5,284 bases of DNA. It comes from Hyphomicrobiales bacterium. GTDB taxonomy: Bacteria; Pseudomonadota; Alphaproteobacteria; Rhizobiales; Beijerinckiaceae. Location of the stretch: contig CANCAR010000188.1 of the NCBI GenBank assembly GCA_947374125.1, forward strand, positions 1-5,284, read 5' to 3'. The notes under the pieces are model-generated. The model had not been told where the DNA came from and ran no database searches. It saw only the letters and a program-made list of their open reading frames with translations. Below, piece by piece: positions 1 to 5,284 of the stretch. Within the stretch, counting starts at the first letter, position 1; each line of letters begins with the position of its first letter. The position numbers and the translations under genes are program-made.

Positions 1-299
1 GCGCTCTGAAGTACACCTATGCGATTTCGCAGACCAATGATTACAACGGTACCGATACCTCGGCTGGTTCGAACATGGGTGGCGAAGTAACCTACGGCAT
101 CGGCGCTGGTACGCTCGCTGTTGCACTCGGTCAGCAGACAGCTAAGATCGGCGGAACGTCGAACACCCGCCAGACGATTGGTGTTGACTATGCTTACTCC
201 GTCGCCAAGGGCTTCGTTGTTGAGCCTGAGTTCATTGCTTCCACCACGGACAGCGTGACCAGCAACACCATGTACCTCACGATCCATCGCGATTTCTGA
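1..299 (+). CDS. Outer-membrane porin, Porin_2 family, 3' part only (porin copy 1; 5' end lies outside the window)
   Basis: This is the C-terminal 98 codons of a trimeric beta-barrel porin that lets small hydrophilic solutes cross the outer membrane. The frame is open from base 3, and the in-frame ATG at 75 is an internal Met, not a start. The encoded segment aligns without gaps to residues 243-340 of the complete porin at 959-1981, with 7 amino-acid differences, all after the first 45 visible codons. It ends ...HRDF; the terminal Phe is the usual C-terminal signature recognised by the BAM assembly machinery. Alternating polar and hydrophobic strands with Tyr/Thr/Gly-rich turns fit a barrel C-terminus. 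A strong hairpin terminator follows the TGA. Nothing shows the gene is broken, but its promoter, start and signal peptide cannot be seen. It is one member of a tandem porin pair created by the duplication spanning this region. Confidence 0.9.
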   Translation, partial: ALKYTYAISQTNDYNGTDTSAGSNMGGEVTYGIGAGTLAVALGQQTAKIGGTSNTRQTIGVDYAYSVAKGFVVEPEFIASTTDSVTSNTMYLTIHRDF

Positions 300-324
300 T
301 CTTAGCTGATCAGTTTCTCGACAG

Positions 325-355
325 AACCCCGGCAGGCAACTGCCGGGGTTTTTTT
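325..355 (+). terminator. Rho-independent terminator of porin copy 1
   Basis: A perfect 9-bp stem, CCCCGGCAG / CTGCCGGGG, closes a GCAA tetraloop (GNRA type) and is followed by seven T, one G and five more T. The flanking AA/TT can extend the stem to 11 bp. It lies 25 bases after the porin stop codon. The T-run favours termination of rightward transcription; on the other strand the stem is followed only by TTCTGTCG, so termination of leftward transcripts would be weaker. Confidence 0.93.
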
Positions 356-396
356 GTTTTTCTCGTTTGCTAAGTTGGCGCGGAAACGCCCAGACC

Positions 397-687
397 TTAG
401 GGCGCTTTGGTGGCACCAAACGACTCGGCGTTCCAGCGGCGATGGCCCCACATCCAAAGCGATGGGTCTTCCCGTATCCATTGCTCAAGCTGCGCCTGAA
501 TGCGCGCGGTATTTTCGACAATATCGGCTTTACGATCAGCACTATGCGCGAGCTCCAACCGCTCCGCATCGATCCTGAAATGGCTCGGCGATGTTCTGAT
601 CGCCCGAATGGCAATGATCGGAAGATCATGCCAGCGGGCGAGCAAAGCCGGGAATTGCATAGAGCGTGATGGAATGCCGAAACACGG
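397..687 (-). pseudogene. 3' remnant of LpxL/HtrB-type acyltransferase gene (duplication leftover)
   Basis: This minus-strand stretch encodes the last 94 residues (FGIPSR... to ...GATKAP) of the acyltransferase that is complete at 2078-3010, with five amino-acid differences and its own TAA stop. It keeps the C-terminal LWMWGHRRW motif but lacks the first 216 residues, including the catalytic HX4E motif, so it cannot be a working acyltransferase. Upstream of the break the frame stays open for only about seven codons to an in-frame TAG at 709-711. The only start-like codon there is a TTG at 694-696, with no convincing ribosome binding site. I read it as an untranslated leftover of the tandem duplication. 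The absence of internal stops or frameshifts, and the predominance of silent changes, are notable and are discussed in the findings. Confidence 0.88.
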
Positions 688-848
688 CCGTTTCAACCCA
701 AGAGCACTCTAAAAAGGGTCAAAAATCCTGATTCATGAACCGTTAGAATTTAAATTAATCATTTAATTTCAATAGATTAGTATTATAATGCAACAGATAT
801 GTGTAAAATTAGCAACACATTCCGGCAATTAACGTTGTTTTGTCATAA

Positions 849-873
849 TGTATACAACTTATGGTTGTATACA
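849..873. promoter_or_regulatory. Perfect inverted repeat, candidate operator upstream of porin copy 2
   Basis: TGTATACAAC (849-858) and GTTGTATACA (864-873) are exact reverse complements separated by TTATG. Each arm also contains the self-complementary core TGTATACA, and the right arm sits in a perfect 10-bp palindrome TTGTATACAA (865-874). The arrangement therefore looks like two adjacent dyads. Palindromes of the TTGTATACAA type are familiar as sites of GntR/FadR-family repressors, so operator function is plausible, but no regulator gene is in the window. An RNA hairpin in the porin mRNA leader is an alternative. It lies 85 bases before the start codon. Confidence 0.55.
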
Positions 874-947
874 AATAGAAACTGCGTCATCAATCTACGA
901 TCGAAACGGCGTTTGGATGTGTCTCGCGTTCCACGCTCATTAGAAAT

Positions 948-953
948 GGATGA
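948..953 (+). promoter_or_regulatory. Ribosome binding site deciding the porin start
   Basis: GGATGA lies five bases before the ATG at 959, good spacing for initiation there. The alternative ATG at 950 lies inside this sequence and has no Shine-Dalgarno match of its own. It would also add MTI before the MKLSTLLL signal peptide. Start 959 is therefore preferred. Confidence 0.75.
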
Positions 954-958
954 CGATC

Positions 959-1981
959 ATGAAACTCTCGACCCTTCTTCTTTCGTCGGCTGCGGTTCTC
1001 GTTGCTGGCGCTGCTTTCGCAGCTGATCTTCCTGCCAAGAAGGCAGCTCCTGCTGCTGCAACCGGTTGCTCTGCTTTCGGGAATGGCTTCTTCGCGATCC
1101 CAGGTGGCAATAACTGCATTAGCTTCTCGGGCTATATGGCCTATGCCGGCTCCTACTCTAATAATGGCACCTATTCGCAGGGCGCTGACGGCCGTATTCT
1201 GACCGACGTTCGCAGCAGCTCTGAACTAGGCGTTGTCCGCGGTGTCATCCGCACGAACTTCAACGACGCGAGCGCCCTTAAGGTTGGCCGCATTTACGCT
1301 CAGCTCGGTGGTTTGACCGTTGGTAAGGACGCGTCGATGGCCGATATCTCCGGCACCAATGGCTGGAACTACGACTCGAATCTTGGCGGCGGCACCGGTA
1401 TCGGCATGGCCTACGAAATGGCAGCTGGTTCGGCGACTGTTAAGGTCGGCATTGAAAACGCAGCGACCCTTTCGGGCGGCGGCGACACTGCCAAGCGTCC
1501 TGACGTTCTCGCAAGCGTCAAGATCCCAGCTGGTCCAGCAACGGCACAGTTGGTTGTTGCTTCGCACGAAGCTGTTAGCTCGGTTGCAGGCGGCGCCCGC
1601 ACCACCGGTTACGCAGTTCTCGGCAAGGTTAGCGCTAAGGCTGGCGATTTTGGCGTGTCGGTATTCGGCGGCACCAGCACCGGCGCTCTGAAGTACACCT
1701 ATGCGATTTCGCAGACCAATGATTACAACGGTACCGATACCTCGGCTGGTTCGAACATGGGTGGCGAAGTAACCTACGGCATCGGCGCTGGTACGCTCGC
1801 TGTTGCACTCGGTCAGCAGACCGCAAAGCTCGGCGCTTCGTCGAATACCATGCAGACCATTGGTGTTGACTATGCTTACACCGTTGCCAAGGGCTTCGTT
1901 GTTGAGCCTGAGTTCATTGCTGCCACCACGGACAGCGTGACAAGCAACACGATGTACATCACGATCCATCGCGATTTCTGA
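959..1981 (+). CDS. Outer-membrane porin, Porin_2 (Omp2/RopA-like) family, complete (porin copy 2)
   Basis: This 340-residue general porin forms a water-filled beta-barrel, expected to be trimeric, in the outer membrane. Residues 1-21 are a clear Sec signal peptide (Lys2, hydrophobic core LLLSSAAVLVAG, cleavage motif AFA before Ala22), giving a mature start ADLPAKKAAP. Cys37 and Cys53 bracket the GCSAFGNGFFAIPGGNNC segment characteristic of Hyphomicrobiales porins, followed by the first strand SGYMAYAGSYS. The protein ends in HRDF with the C-terminal Phe expected for BAM-dependent insertion. Length fits the family. The gene is monocistronic: its own leader with an operator-like palindrome lies upstream and a strong terminator downstream. 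It sits tandemly behind porin copy 1, sharing 91 of 98 residues in the comparable part. Family assignment is firm; pore specificity and gene name cannot be read from sequence. Confidence 0.96.
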   Translation: MKLSTLLLSSAAVLVAGAAFAADLPAKKAAPAAATGCSAFGNGFFAIPGGNNCISFSGYMAYAGSYSNNGTYSQGADGRILTDVRSSSELGVVRGVIRTNFNDASALKVGRIYAQLGGLTVGKDASMADISGTNGWNYDSNLGGGTGIGMAYEMAAGSATVKVGIENAATLSGGGDTAKRPDVLASVKIPAGPATAQLVVASHEAVSSVAGGARTTGYAVLGKVSAKAGDFGVSVFGGTSTGALKYTYAISQTNDYNGTDTSAGSNMGGEVTYGIGAGTLAVALGQQTAKLGASSNTMQTIGVDYAYTVAKGFVVEPEFIAATTDSVTSNTMYITIHRDF

Positions 1982-2368
1982 TCTTAACGGATCAGTTTCT
2001 CGACAGAACCCCGGCAGGCAACTGCCGGGGTTTTTTGTTGTTCTCGTTTGCTGAGTTAACCCGGAAACGCGCAGACCCTAGGGCGCTTTGGTGGCGCCAA
2101 ACGACTCGGCGTTCCAGCGGCGATGGCCCCACATCCAAAGCGATGGGTCTTGCCTTATCCAGTGCTCAAGCTGGGCCTGAATGCGCGCGGTGTTTTCGAC
2201 AATATCGGCTTTACGATCGGCACTATGCGCGAGCTCCAGCCGCTCCGCATCGATCCTGAAATGTCCCGGTGATGTTCTGATCGCCCGAATGGCGATGATC
2301 GGGAGATCATGCAAGCGGGCGAGCAAAGCCGGGAATTGGGTAGAGCGCGATGGAATGCCGAAAAACGG
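1683..2368 (+). repeat. Direct repeat, right copy: porin 3' end, terminator and acyltransferase 3' third
   Basis: This is the partner of bases 1-687, offset by 1682 up to the terminator T-run and by 1681 after it. In this copy the acyltransferase reading frame continues past the point where similarity ends (about 2368), so this is the intact arrangement and the left copy carries the novel junction. If the duplication was simple, the repeated unit is about 1681 bp, corresponding to 688-2368 here, and the left copy would begin about 994 bases before the window. Confidence 0.92.
2007..2036 (+). terminator. Rho-independent terminator of porin copy 2
   Basis: The same stem and GCAA loop as at 325-355 (arms 2009-2017 and 2022-2030) are followed by six T, then GTTGTT. 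The hairpin is identical in the two copies although flanking bases have changed, consistent with it being functional. It lies between the convergent porin and acyltransferase genes; the strong T-run serves the porin direction only. Confidence 0.93.
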
Positions 2369-3010
2369 GACAAACTCGCCATGGGAATCCCTAAGATCCG
2401 CCATAATCGCTACGGAATACCCTTGCTTGATCGCTCGCATGATCCGCTTCACCGTATCAGGCGCGCGCGATACGAGGCCGCCTTTGTAAAAGCGGGAACG
2501 AAGTTTCGTCACATCGGCATCGACGAGAGGGTTTAAGACCTTTTTGTAAACGCCAATCAGCGGCTTGTTGAACTTTTCTGCAGCAATGGCCGTGATTTCC
2601 CAATTGCCGAGATGGAGGGACACGAAAATTGCAGGCTTTTGGCTCGCCATAATTTCCGTAGCCGCTGCACTGAAACGGAGCGATACCGCGTTCGGGTTAT
2701 CAGCAATCTCCTCAAGCCGCATCGCTTCCGCCGAGGTTCGACCCAGATTGTCCCACATCGCGTTTAGAATGTGATCGCGTTGTGCGGGCGATAACTCTGG
2801 CAATGCGGCCGTTAGATTAGCCATTGCCCGCTTATGCCGACGGAGTTTGGGGGCAATCAGCCGCCAAAAAAACGCGGATACGGATGCGGCCATAGGGACA
2901 GGCAAGACACCCAGAGCGGCACGCGCACCAGAAAAGCCTCCATATTCTAGCCAATTGGCGAGGCTTGGGGGCTTATTTGCTTTACCCTGAGCCTCGTTGA
3001 ACTCTTCCAT
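2078..3010 (-). CDS. Lipid A biosynthesis acyltransferase, LpxL/HtrB family (LPLAT superfamily)
   Basis: The 310-residue product resembles inner-membrane enzymes that transfer a secondary acyl chain from acyl-ACP to a lipid A precursor on the cytoplasmic face. Visible family marks: a hydrophobic N-terminal anchor (about residues 28-54, ending FFWRLIAPKLRR), the RAMANLTAALPELS segment, the catalytic HX4E motif HLGNWE (His133, Glu138), YKKVLNP (155-161), the substrate-site block MADLRDSHGEFVPFFGIPSR (203-222), and the C-terminal LWMWGHRRW (291-299). Length is normal for the family. The ATG at 3010 lacks a strong ribosome binding site, so the start is slightly uncertain. It converges on porin copy 2 and lies 148 bp downstream of the GT2 gene on the same strand; that gap shows no clear terminator or promoter, so read-through from the polysaccharide operon is possible. 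Acyl-chain specificity, and whether the substrate is lipid A or another lipid, cannot be decided here. Confidence 0.92.
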   Translation of the reverse strand: MEEFNEAQGKANKPPSLANWLEYGGFSGARAALGVLPVPMAASVSAFFWRLIAPKLRRHKRAMANLTAALPELSPAQRDHILNAMWDNLGRTSAEAMRLEEIADNPNAVSLRFSAAATEIMASQKPAIFVSLHLGNWEITAIAAEKFNKPLIGVYKKVLNPLVDADVTKLRSRFYKGGLVSRAPDTVKRIMRAIKQGYSVAIMADLRDSHGEFVPFFGIPSRSTQFPALLARLHDLPIIAIRAIRTSPGHFRIDAERLELAHSADRKADIVENTARIQAQLEHWIRQDPSLWMWGHRRWNAESFGATKAP

Positions 3011-3158
3011 GATTGTTACAACTCGGAATGCGGTGTCTGATGAACGTGGTGGTCCGATGGACCTCTTCGATTTTTAATACCGATCATAGACTTACACGGC
3101 TTAGCGAGCGATTAATATCAAGGCTTCGAACGGCTTGAAACCCATTTATCGTGAGAGA

Positions 3159-4061
3159 TTAATGAGAAGACCGTCCGATCGGGGCGGGATATTCTTTATA
3201 TTCGGACAGCAAACTGAGCGCTCTTTCCTCATCTTCGCGCGACAGCTTATGCCCCATTCGATTGAAGAATAGCTGATCGAAGCCCGGTAAAGCGGCGATG
3301 ACGTCGATCATGCATTTCGCACAGAAGGCCAACAGCGAGAAGATTAACGCGCGATATTCGCCTCGGGAATAAAAATGATGTAACTGCGCACCAAGCAAGC
3401 TTCGACGGGCGCGAAGCGTTTTTCGTAACGAAAATGGCCCCTGCCGATAGGCGAGCAACACGTCGTTAAGGCAGCCAAAGCGGCTGCTGGGCATCGCCCG
3501 CAACAAGAGCTCTTGATCCTCTGCCCTTACATATTCGGGCAGTTGATAAGAAAATCTGAGATACCATTCCTTGCGGGCCATCCAAGTGGGGTGGGGCATT
3601 GGTAAGGACAACCATGGACGGGAACAGATATCGGCATGGGTTTGGCGAAACGGCAATAAGCCAATGAGATGCCCTTGGCTGGTAAAGACGACGGCCCGGG
3701 TCGCCAATAGGTCGATCCCGGGGTTTGTTTCAAGAAAGTTGACCTGCTTTTCGAAGCGATCTGGAAAACAGAGATCATCGGCATCCATACGCGCAATATA
3801 TTTCCCGCGCGAAAGGCGAATTCCTTCATTCAGCCGGTATGCCAATCCGCAATTCGTGCCGTCTGTTATAATTTTCAACCGGTTGTCCGAAAAAACGCGA
3901 AGAGCTTCGACTGATCCGTCTGTTGAACCATCATCAAGAAGCAGAAGTTCGAAATCATCAAACGTTTGTTCCAGAACGGATTTAACGGCCGACACCAGCA
4001 AATGTCCGGCGTTATATGCCGGTAAAATGACACTCAGCGTAGGTTCGTTTGGATCTTGCAT
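3159..4061 (-). CDS. Family 2 glycosyltransferase (GT-A fold), surface polysaccharide type
   Basis: This 300-residue enzyme should transfer a sugar from a nucleotide-sugar donor to a growing surface glycan at the cytoplasmic face of the inner membrane. The GT2 pattern is complete: start of the nucleotide-binding fold LSVILPAYNAG (9-19), LLLDDGSTDGS (40-50) with Asp43/Asp44, GLAYRLNEGI (72-81), the metal-binding DxD region RMDADD (91-96), HPTWMARKEWY (157-167), and the likely catalytic-base region RAEDQELLLR (179-188). Residues 238-260 are hydrophobic and may associate with the membrane. It starts 12 bp after the fucosyltransferase-type gene and has a good Shine-Dalgarno sequence, so it is the last tightly spaced gene of the leftward operon. 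Donor and acceptor sugars cannot be predicted from GT2 membership. Confidence 0.94.
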   Translation of the reverse strand: MQDPNEPTLSVILPAYNAGHLLVSAVKSVLEQTFDDFELLLLDDGSTDGSVEALRVFSDNRLKIITDGTNCGLAYRLNEGIRLSRGKYIARMDADDLCFPDRFEKQVNFLETNPGIDLLATRAVVFTSQGHLIGLLPFRQTHADICSRPWLSLPMPHPTWMARKEWYLRFSYQLPEYVRAEDQELLLRAMPSSRFGCLNDVLLAYRQGPFSLRKTLRARRSLLGAQLHHFYSRGEYRALIFSLLAFCAKCMIDVIAALPGFDQLFFNRMGHKLSREDEERALSLLSEYKEYPAPIGRSSH

Positions 4062-4064
4062 CGA

Positions 4065-4071
4065 CCGCCTT
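4065..4071 (-). promoter_or_regulatory. Ribosome binding site of the GT2 gene
   Basis: On the minus strand AAGGCGG precedes the ATG at 4061 by three bases, with the AAGG core six bases away, within the 12-bp gap after the upstream stop codon. It supports both the chosen start and translation of this gene as part of the operon. Confidence 0.7.
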
Positions 4072-4073
4072 AT

Positions 4074-4967
4074 TCAACCGCTTTTTGGAAGGGTGTGCCA
4101 ATTGGGCGGGATCAAATCTTGCGACGCCATCGTCTTTGATGCAAACCATGGTTCAGGCGCGATAACAATTTTCTCAAGATTCGTGCCTAGCCATGCGCCC
4201 CACCAGCTAAAGGAACTGTTGGCGATGATATGGTGCCGACAAAGGCTTATCAACCGCATATCGTTGAAACTTTCCGTGCCCCGATTGTGGTCAATGTAGC
4301 GAGTTGGAAACGGTAAGTTTAGATTGTTTCTTACCCAATCCATGTCATCAGAAAAGATAAAGAATTGGGGATTTGCAATGCGCTCGGCAATAAAGTTAGC
4401 AGCTTTTCGATAATACTCAGGGGAGCAAGACGCATAGATGGAATGGTTCGCCGGATTTGCTACGTAATCGCCGCGGCGAATATGCAGGCTGACCGAATTA
4501 ATGCGTGACAATAGGTTTGCAAGTTCCTCGTTGGTCTCTGAGAACGGCGTCCGGAAGGTAAAATCCTCACGAATTTGTCTGGCTTCATGGATGAAATATT
4601 TCTCGCTTTGCCAATAGCCGGACAGGTAACAGCTTTCTGGTACCTTCTGGATAGCGGGCCAATAGGCGAGCGAGGGTTCAAAAATCAATTCCTTTCGCCT
4701 TAAAAATGCGAGTGGCTTGCGGGCCAAAACGCGTCTTATGCGAGGATCCGATTGCCATCCTAGCACTTCGGCGAGGTCGGTTGATGCTGCAAGAGAGCCG
4801 TCTATCTTAAAGATTCGTTCCAGTTCAAACCCGTGATGTAAACCGTAATGGGCGAATCCGGAGACATCGAGGTGAAATCTCTGTTTTTTTTGCAATGAAA
4901 CGGCCCGTCCCACGGCGTATTGGAACATCTGGTTGCCGAGACCGCCGATGATTTGGCTGATAATCAA
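4074..4967 (-). CDS. GT11 glycosyltransferase, alpha-1,2-fucosyltransferase type
   Basis: The 297-residue product has the hallmarks of glycosyltransferase family 11, whose characterised bacterial members (e.g. Helicobacter FutC, E. coli WbsJ) transfer L-fucose from GDP-fucose to galactose in O-antigens or similar glycans. Visible motifs: N-terminal IIGGLGNQMFQYAVGRA (6-22), the GDP-fucose-binding HIRRGDYV (162-169), FFIFSDDMDWV (202-212), and IIANSSFSWWGAWLG (247-261), the family's conserved C-terminal block. Length matches the family. The start is a TTG at 4967 that overlaps the upstream gene's TGA (TTGA); it places the GGLGNQMFQYA motif at the usual distance from the N-terminus, and the only nearby ATG (Met14) would cut that motif. 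Order in the operon: membrane protein, this gene, GT2. No GDP-fucose synthesis genes are in the window, so the actual sugar is inferred from family only. Confidence 0.93.
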   Translation of the reverse strand: MIISQIIGGLGNQMFQYAVGRAVSLQKKQRFHLDVSGFAHYGLHHGFELERIFKIDGSLAASTDLAEVLGWQSDPRIRRVLARKPLAFLRRKELIFEPSLAYWPAIQKVPESCYLSGYWQSEKYFIHEARQIREDFTFRTPFSETNEELANLLSRINSVSLHIRRGDYVANPANHSIYASCSPEYYRKAANFIAERIANPQFFIFSDDMDWVRNNLNLPFPTRYIDHNRGTESFNDMRLISLCRHHIIANSSFSWWGAWLGTNLEKIVIAPEPWFASKTMASQDLIPPNWHTLPKSG

Positions 4968-5284
4968 GGGACAGTCTTTCTCACATCGACGTTGATAAGC
5001 CGTATGGCAGCGGGGTTTTTGTATAAGATGATAGCCGTGAGCGGGACGGATGCGATTCCAATCAGGACAAGGATGACGATCGAGTTTCCAGTTTCAGCGG
5101 CGGGCAGAACGAAGTGAGCCGTTAGCGGTAGGAAAATCATCCATGCGGATGCAATCAACCAGCGCTGCCAATCAATGGCAAGTTTAATATACTGTCTCGT
5201 ATAGATCCACATTCCGAAAAGCGTAACGCAAGAGCCTGCCAACAGTGAAAAGACGGCGAACCGAGCGGGCAATTGCCATAGGCC
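4964..5284 (-). CDS. Multi-pass membrane protein, C-terminal part (possible polysaccharide flippase or polymerase; 5' end outside the window)
   Basis: The frame is open from the right edge of the window to the TGA at 4964-4966, giving 106 visible residues. The TTG at 5270-5272 is internal rather than a convincing start. Three hydrophobic stretches look membrane-spanning: about FAVFSLLAGSCVTLFGMWIY, WLIASAWMIFLPLTAHFVLP and IVILVLIGIASVPLTAIILY. The tail is polar and basic (RLINVDVRKTVP). The gene is translationally coupled to the GT11 gene through the TTGA overlap, so it almost certainly belongs to the same surface-glycan operon. In that setting a multi-helix protein is most often a Wzx-type flippase, Wzy-type polymerase or an acyltransferase, but no diagnostic motif is visible in this fragment and I do not assign one. 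Confidence 0.8.
   Translation of the reverse strand, partial: GLWQLPARFAVFSLLAGSCVTLFGMWIYTRQYIKLAIDWQRWLIASAWMIFLPLTAHFVLPAAETGNSIVILVLIGIASVPLTAIILYKNPAAIRLINVDVRKTVP

Larger units (their letters stand above)
1..687 (+). repeat. Direct repeat, left copy: porin 3' end, terminator and acyltransferase 3' remnant
   Basis: Bases 1-687 align end to end with 1683-2368, with one single-base length difference in the T-run after the terminator. Bases 1-139 are identical to 1683-1821. From base 140 onward the copies differ at roughly 8% of positions (about 17 of 160 in the porin 3' end, about 9 of 97 in the intergenic part, about 19 of 291 in the acyltransferase part). Similarity stops abruptly near 687/2368, inside the acyltransferase coding sequence. 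The repeat continues leftward beyond the window, so its left boundary is unknown. Confidence 0.95.
688..958 (+). promoter_or_regulatory. Non-coding leader and promoter region of porin copy 2
   Basis: No credible gene lies in these 271 bases. Bases 720-800 are markedly AT-rich compared with the flanking genes. They contain the self-complementary AATTTAAATT (747-756), the short inverted repeat AAATTAA/TTAATTT (752-758 and 763-769), and a TATAAT (784-789) that could be a -10 element, although no good -35 stands 16-18 bases upstream. A TTGTCA (840-845) resembles a -35 but has no well-spaced -10. A perfect inverted repeat lies at 849-873. The promoter of a highly expressed porin must be here or nearby, but I cannot fix the transcription start. 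If transcription starts near 790-800, the mRNA leader would be about 160 bases and would contain the hairpin. Confidence 0.6.

Noticed and set aside
750..766. CtrA-like TTAA repeats in the AT-rich leader
   Set aside because: TTAA occurs at 750, 755 and 763, but the spacings (1, 4 and 9 bases between boxes) do not match the TTAA-N7-TTAA arrangement; the matches follow from AT-richness.
950..958. Upstream ATG at 950 as the porin start
   Set aside because: It lies within the GGATGA ribosome binding site of the ATG at 959 and would prepend MTI to an otherwise typical signal peptide.
1226..1969. Long open frame of 247 codons on the minus strand, inside the porin
   Set aside because: It is a shadow of the strongly codon-biased porin gene on the opposite strand: no ribosome binding site, no recognisable domain, and the porin reading has signal peptide, family motifs and a terminator.
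1..2368. Transposon or phage origin for the repeated segment
   Set aside because: No transposase, integrase, terminal inverted repeats or target-site duplication is visible; the repeat ends within a coding sequence, as expected of a plain tandem duplication.
3011..3158. Possible terminator or promoter between the GT2 and acyltransferase genes
   Set aside because: GGTCC-GAT-GGACC near 3052-3064 is only a 5-bp stem without a T-run close behind it, and TCAAG/CTTGA around 3119-3139 is interrupted by mismatches. TATGAT on the minus strand has no -35 at proper spacing. Nothing here can be called with confidence.
3571..4299. Plus-strand open frame of 242 codons across the GT2 and GT11 genes
   Set aside because: It runs antisense to two well-supported glycosyltransferases and crosses their junction; its translation is Arg/Ser-rich and resembles no family.
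5270..5272. TTG as the start of the membrane-protein gene
   Set aside because: The frame stays open to the window edge (GLWQ precede it) and the product would begin just before a membrane segment, so this is more likely the C-terminal end of a longer protein.

Overview
The window looks chromosomal and alphaproteobacterial, most likely from the Hyphomicrobiales (Rhizobiales). The main evidence is a porin with the signal peptide, AADLPAKKAAP mature N-terminus, cysteine pair and C-terminal Phe typical of the Porin_2 (Omp2/RopA-like) family of that order. I cannot name the genus. Every recognisable gene concerns the cell envelope.

Layout: (1) Bases 1-687 hold the 3' end of one porin gene (+), its hairpin terminator, and a 3' remnant of a lipid A-type acyltransferase gene (-). 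(2) Bases 688-958 are a non-coding, partly AT-rich leader with a perfect 10-bp inverted repeat. (3) Bases 959-1981 are a complete second porin gene (+), followed by the same terminator and then, convergently, by the complete acyltransferase gene (2078-3010, -). Bases 1-687 and 1683-2368 are therefore direct repeats about 1681 bp apart. This is the footprint of a tandem duplication that copied the porin and only the last 94 codons of its convergent neighbour. (4) Bases 3159-5284 (-) are a tightly packed leftward operon: the C-terminus of a multi-pass membrane protein, a GT11 (alpha-1,2-fucosyltransferase-type) glycosyltransferase with a TTG start overlapping the preceding stop, and a GT2 glycosyltransferase 12 bp further on. 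This reads as the end of a surface-polysaccharide gene cluster.

How they fit together: the GT11 and GT2 enzymes would build a decorated (possibly fucosylated) surface glycan, the membrane protein could export or polymerise it, the acyltransferase would finish lipid A acylation, and the porins are major outer-membrane channels. Whether the acyltransferase is co-transcribed with the polysaccharide operon is unclear (148-bp gap, no convincing terminator or promoter seen).

I see no defence system, mobile element, CRISPR array or RNA gene. The most interesting signals are the duplication, its mosaic pattern of identity (139 identical bases beside about 11% divergence), the coding-like divergence of the acyltransferase remnant, and the operator-like palindrome upstream of the intact porin. 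All counts were made by eye.
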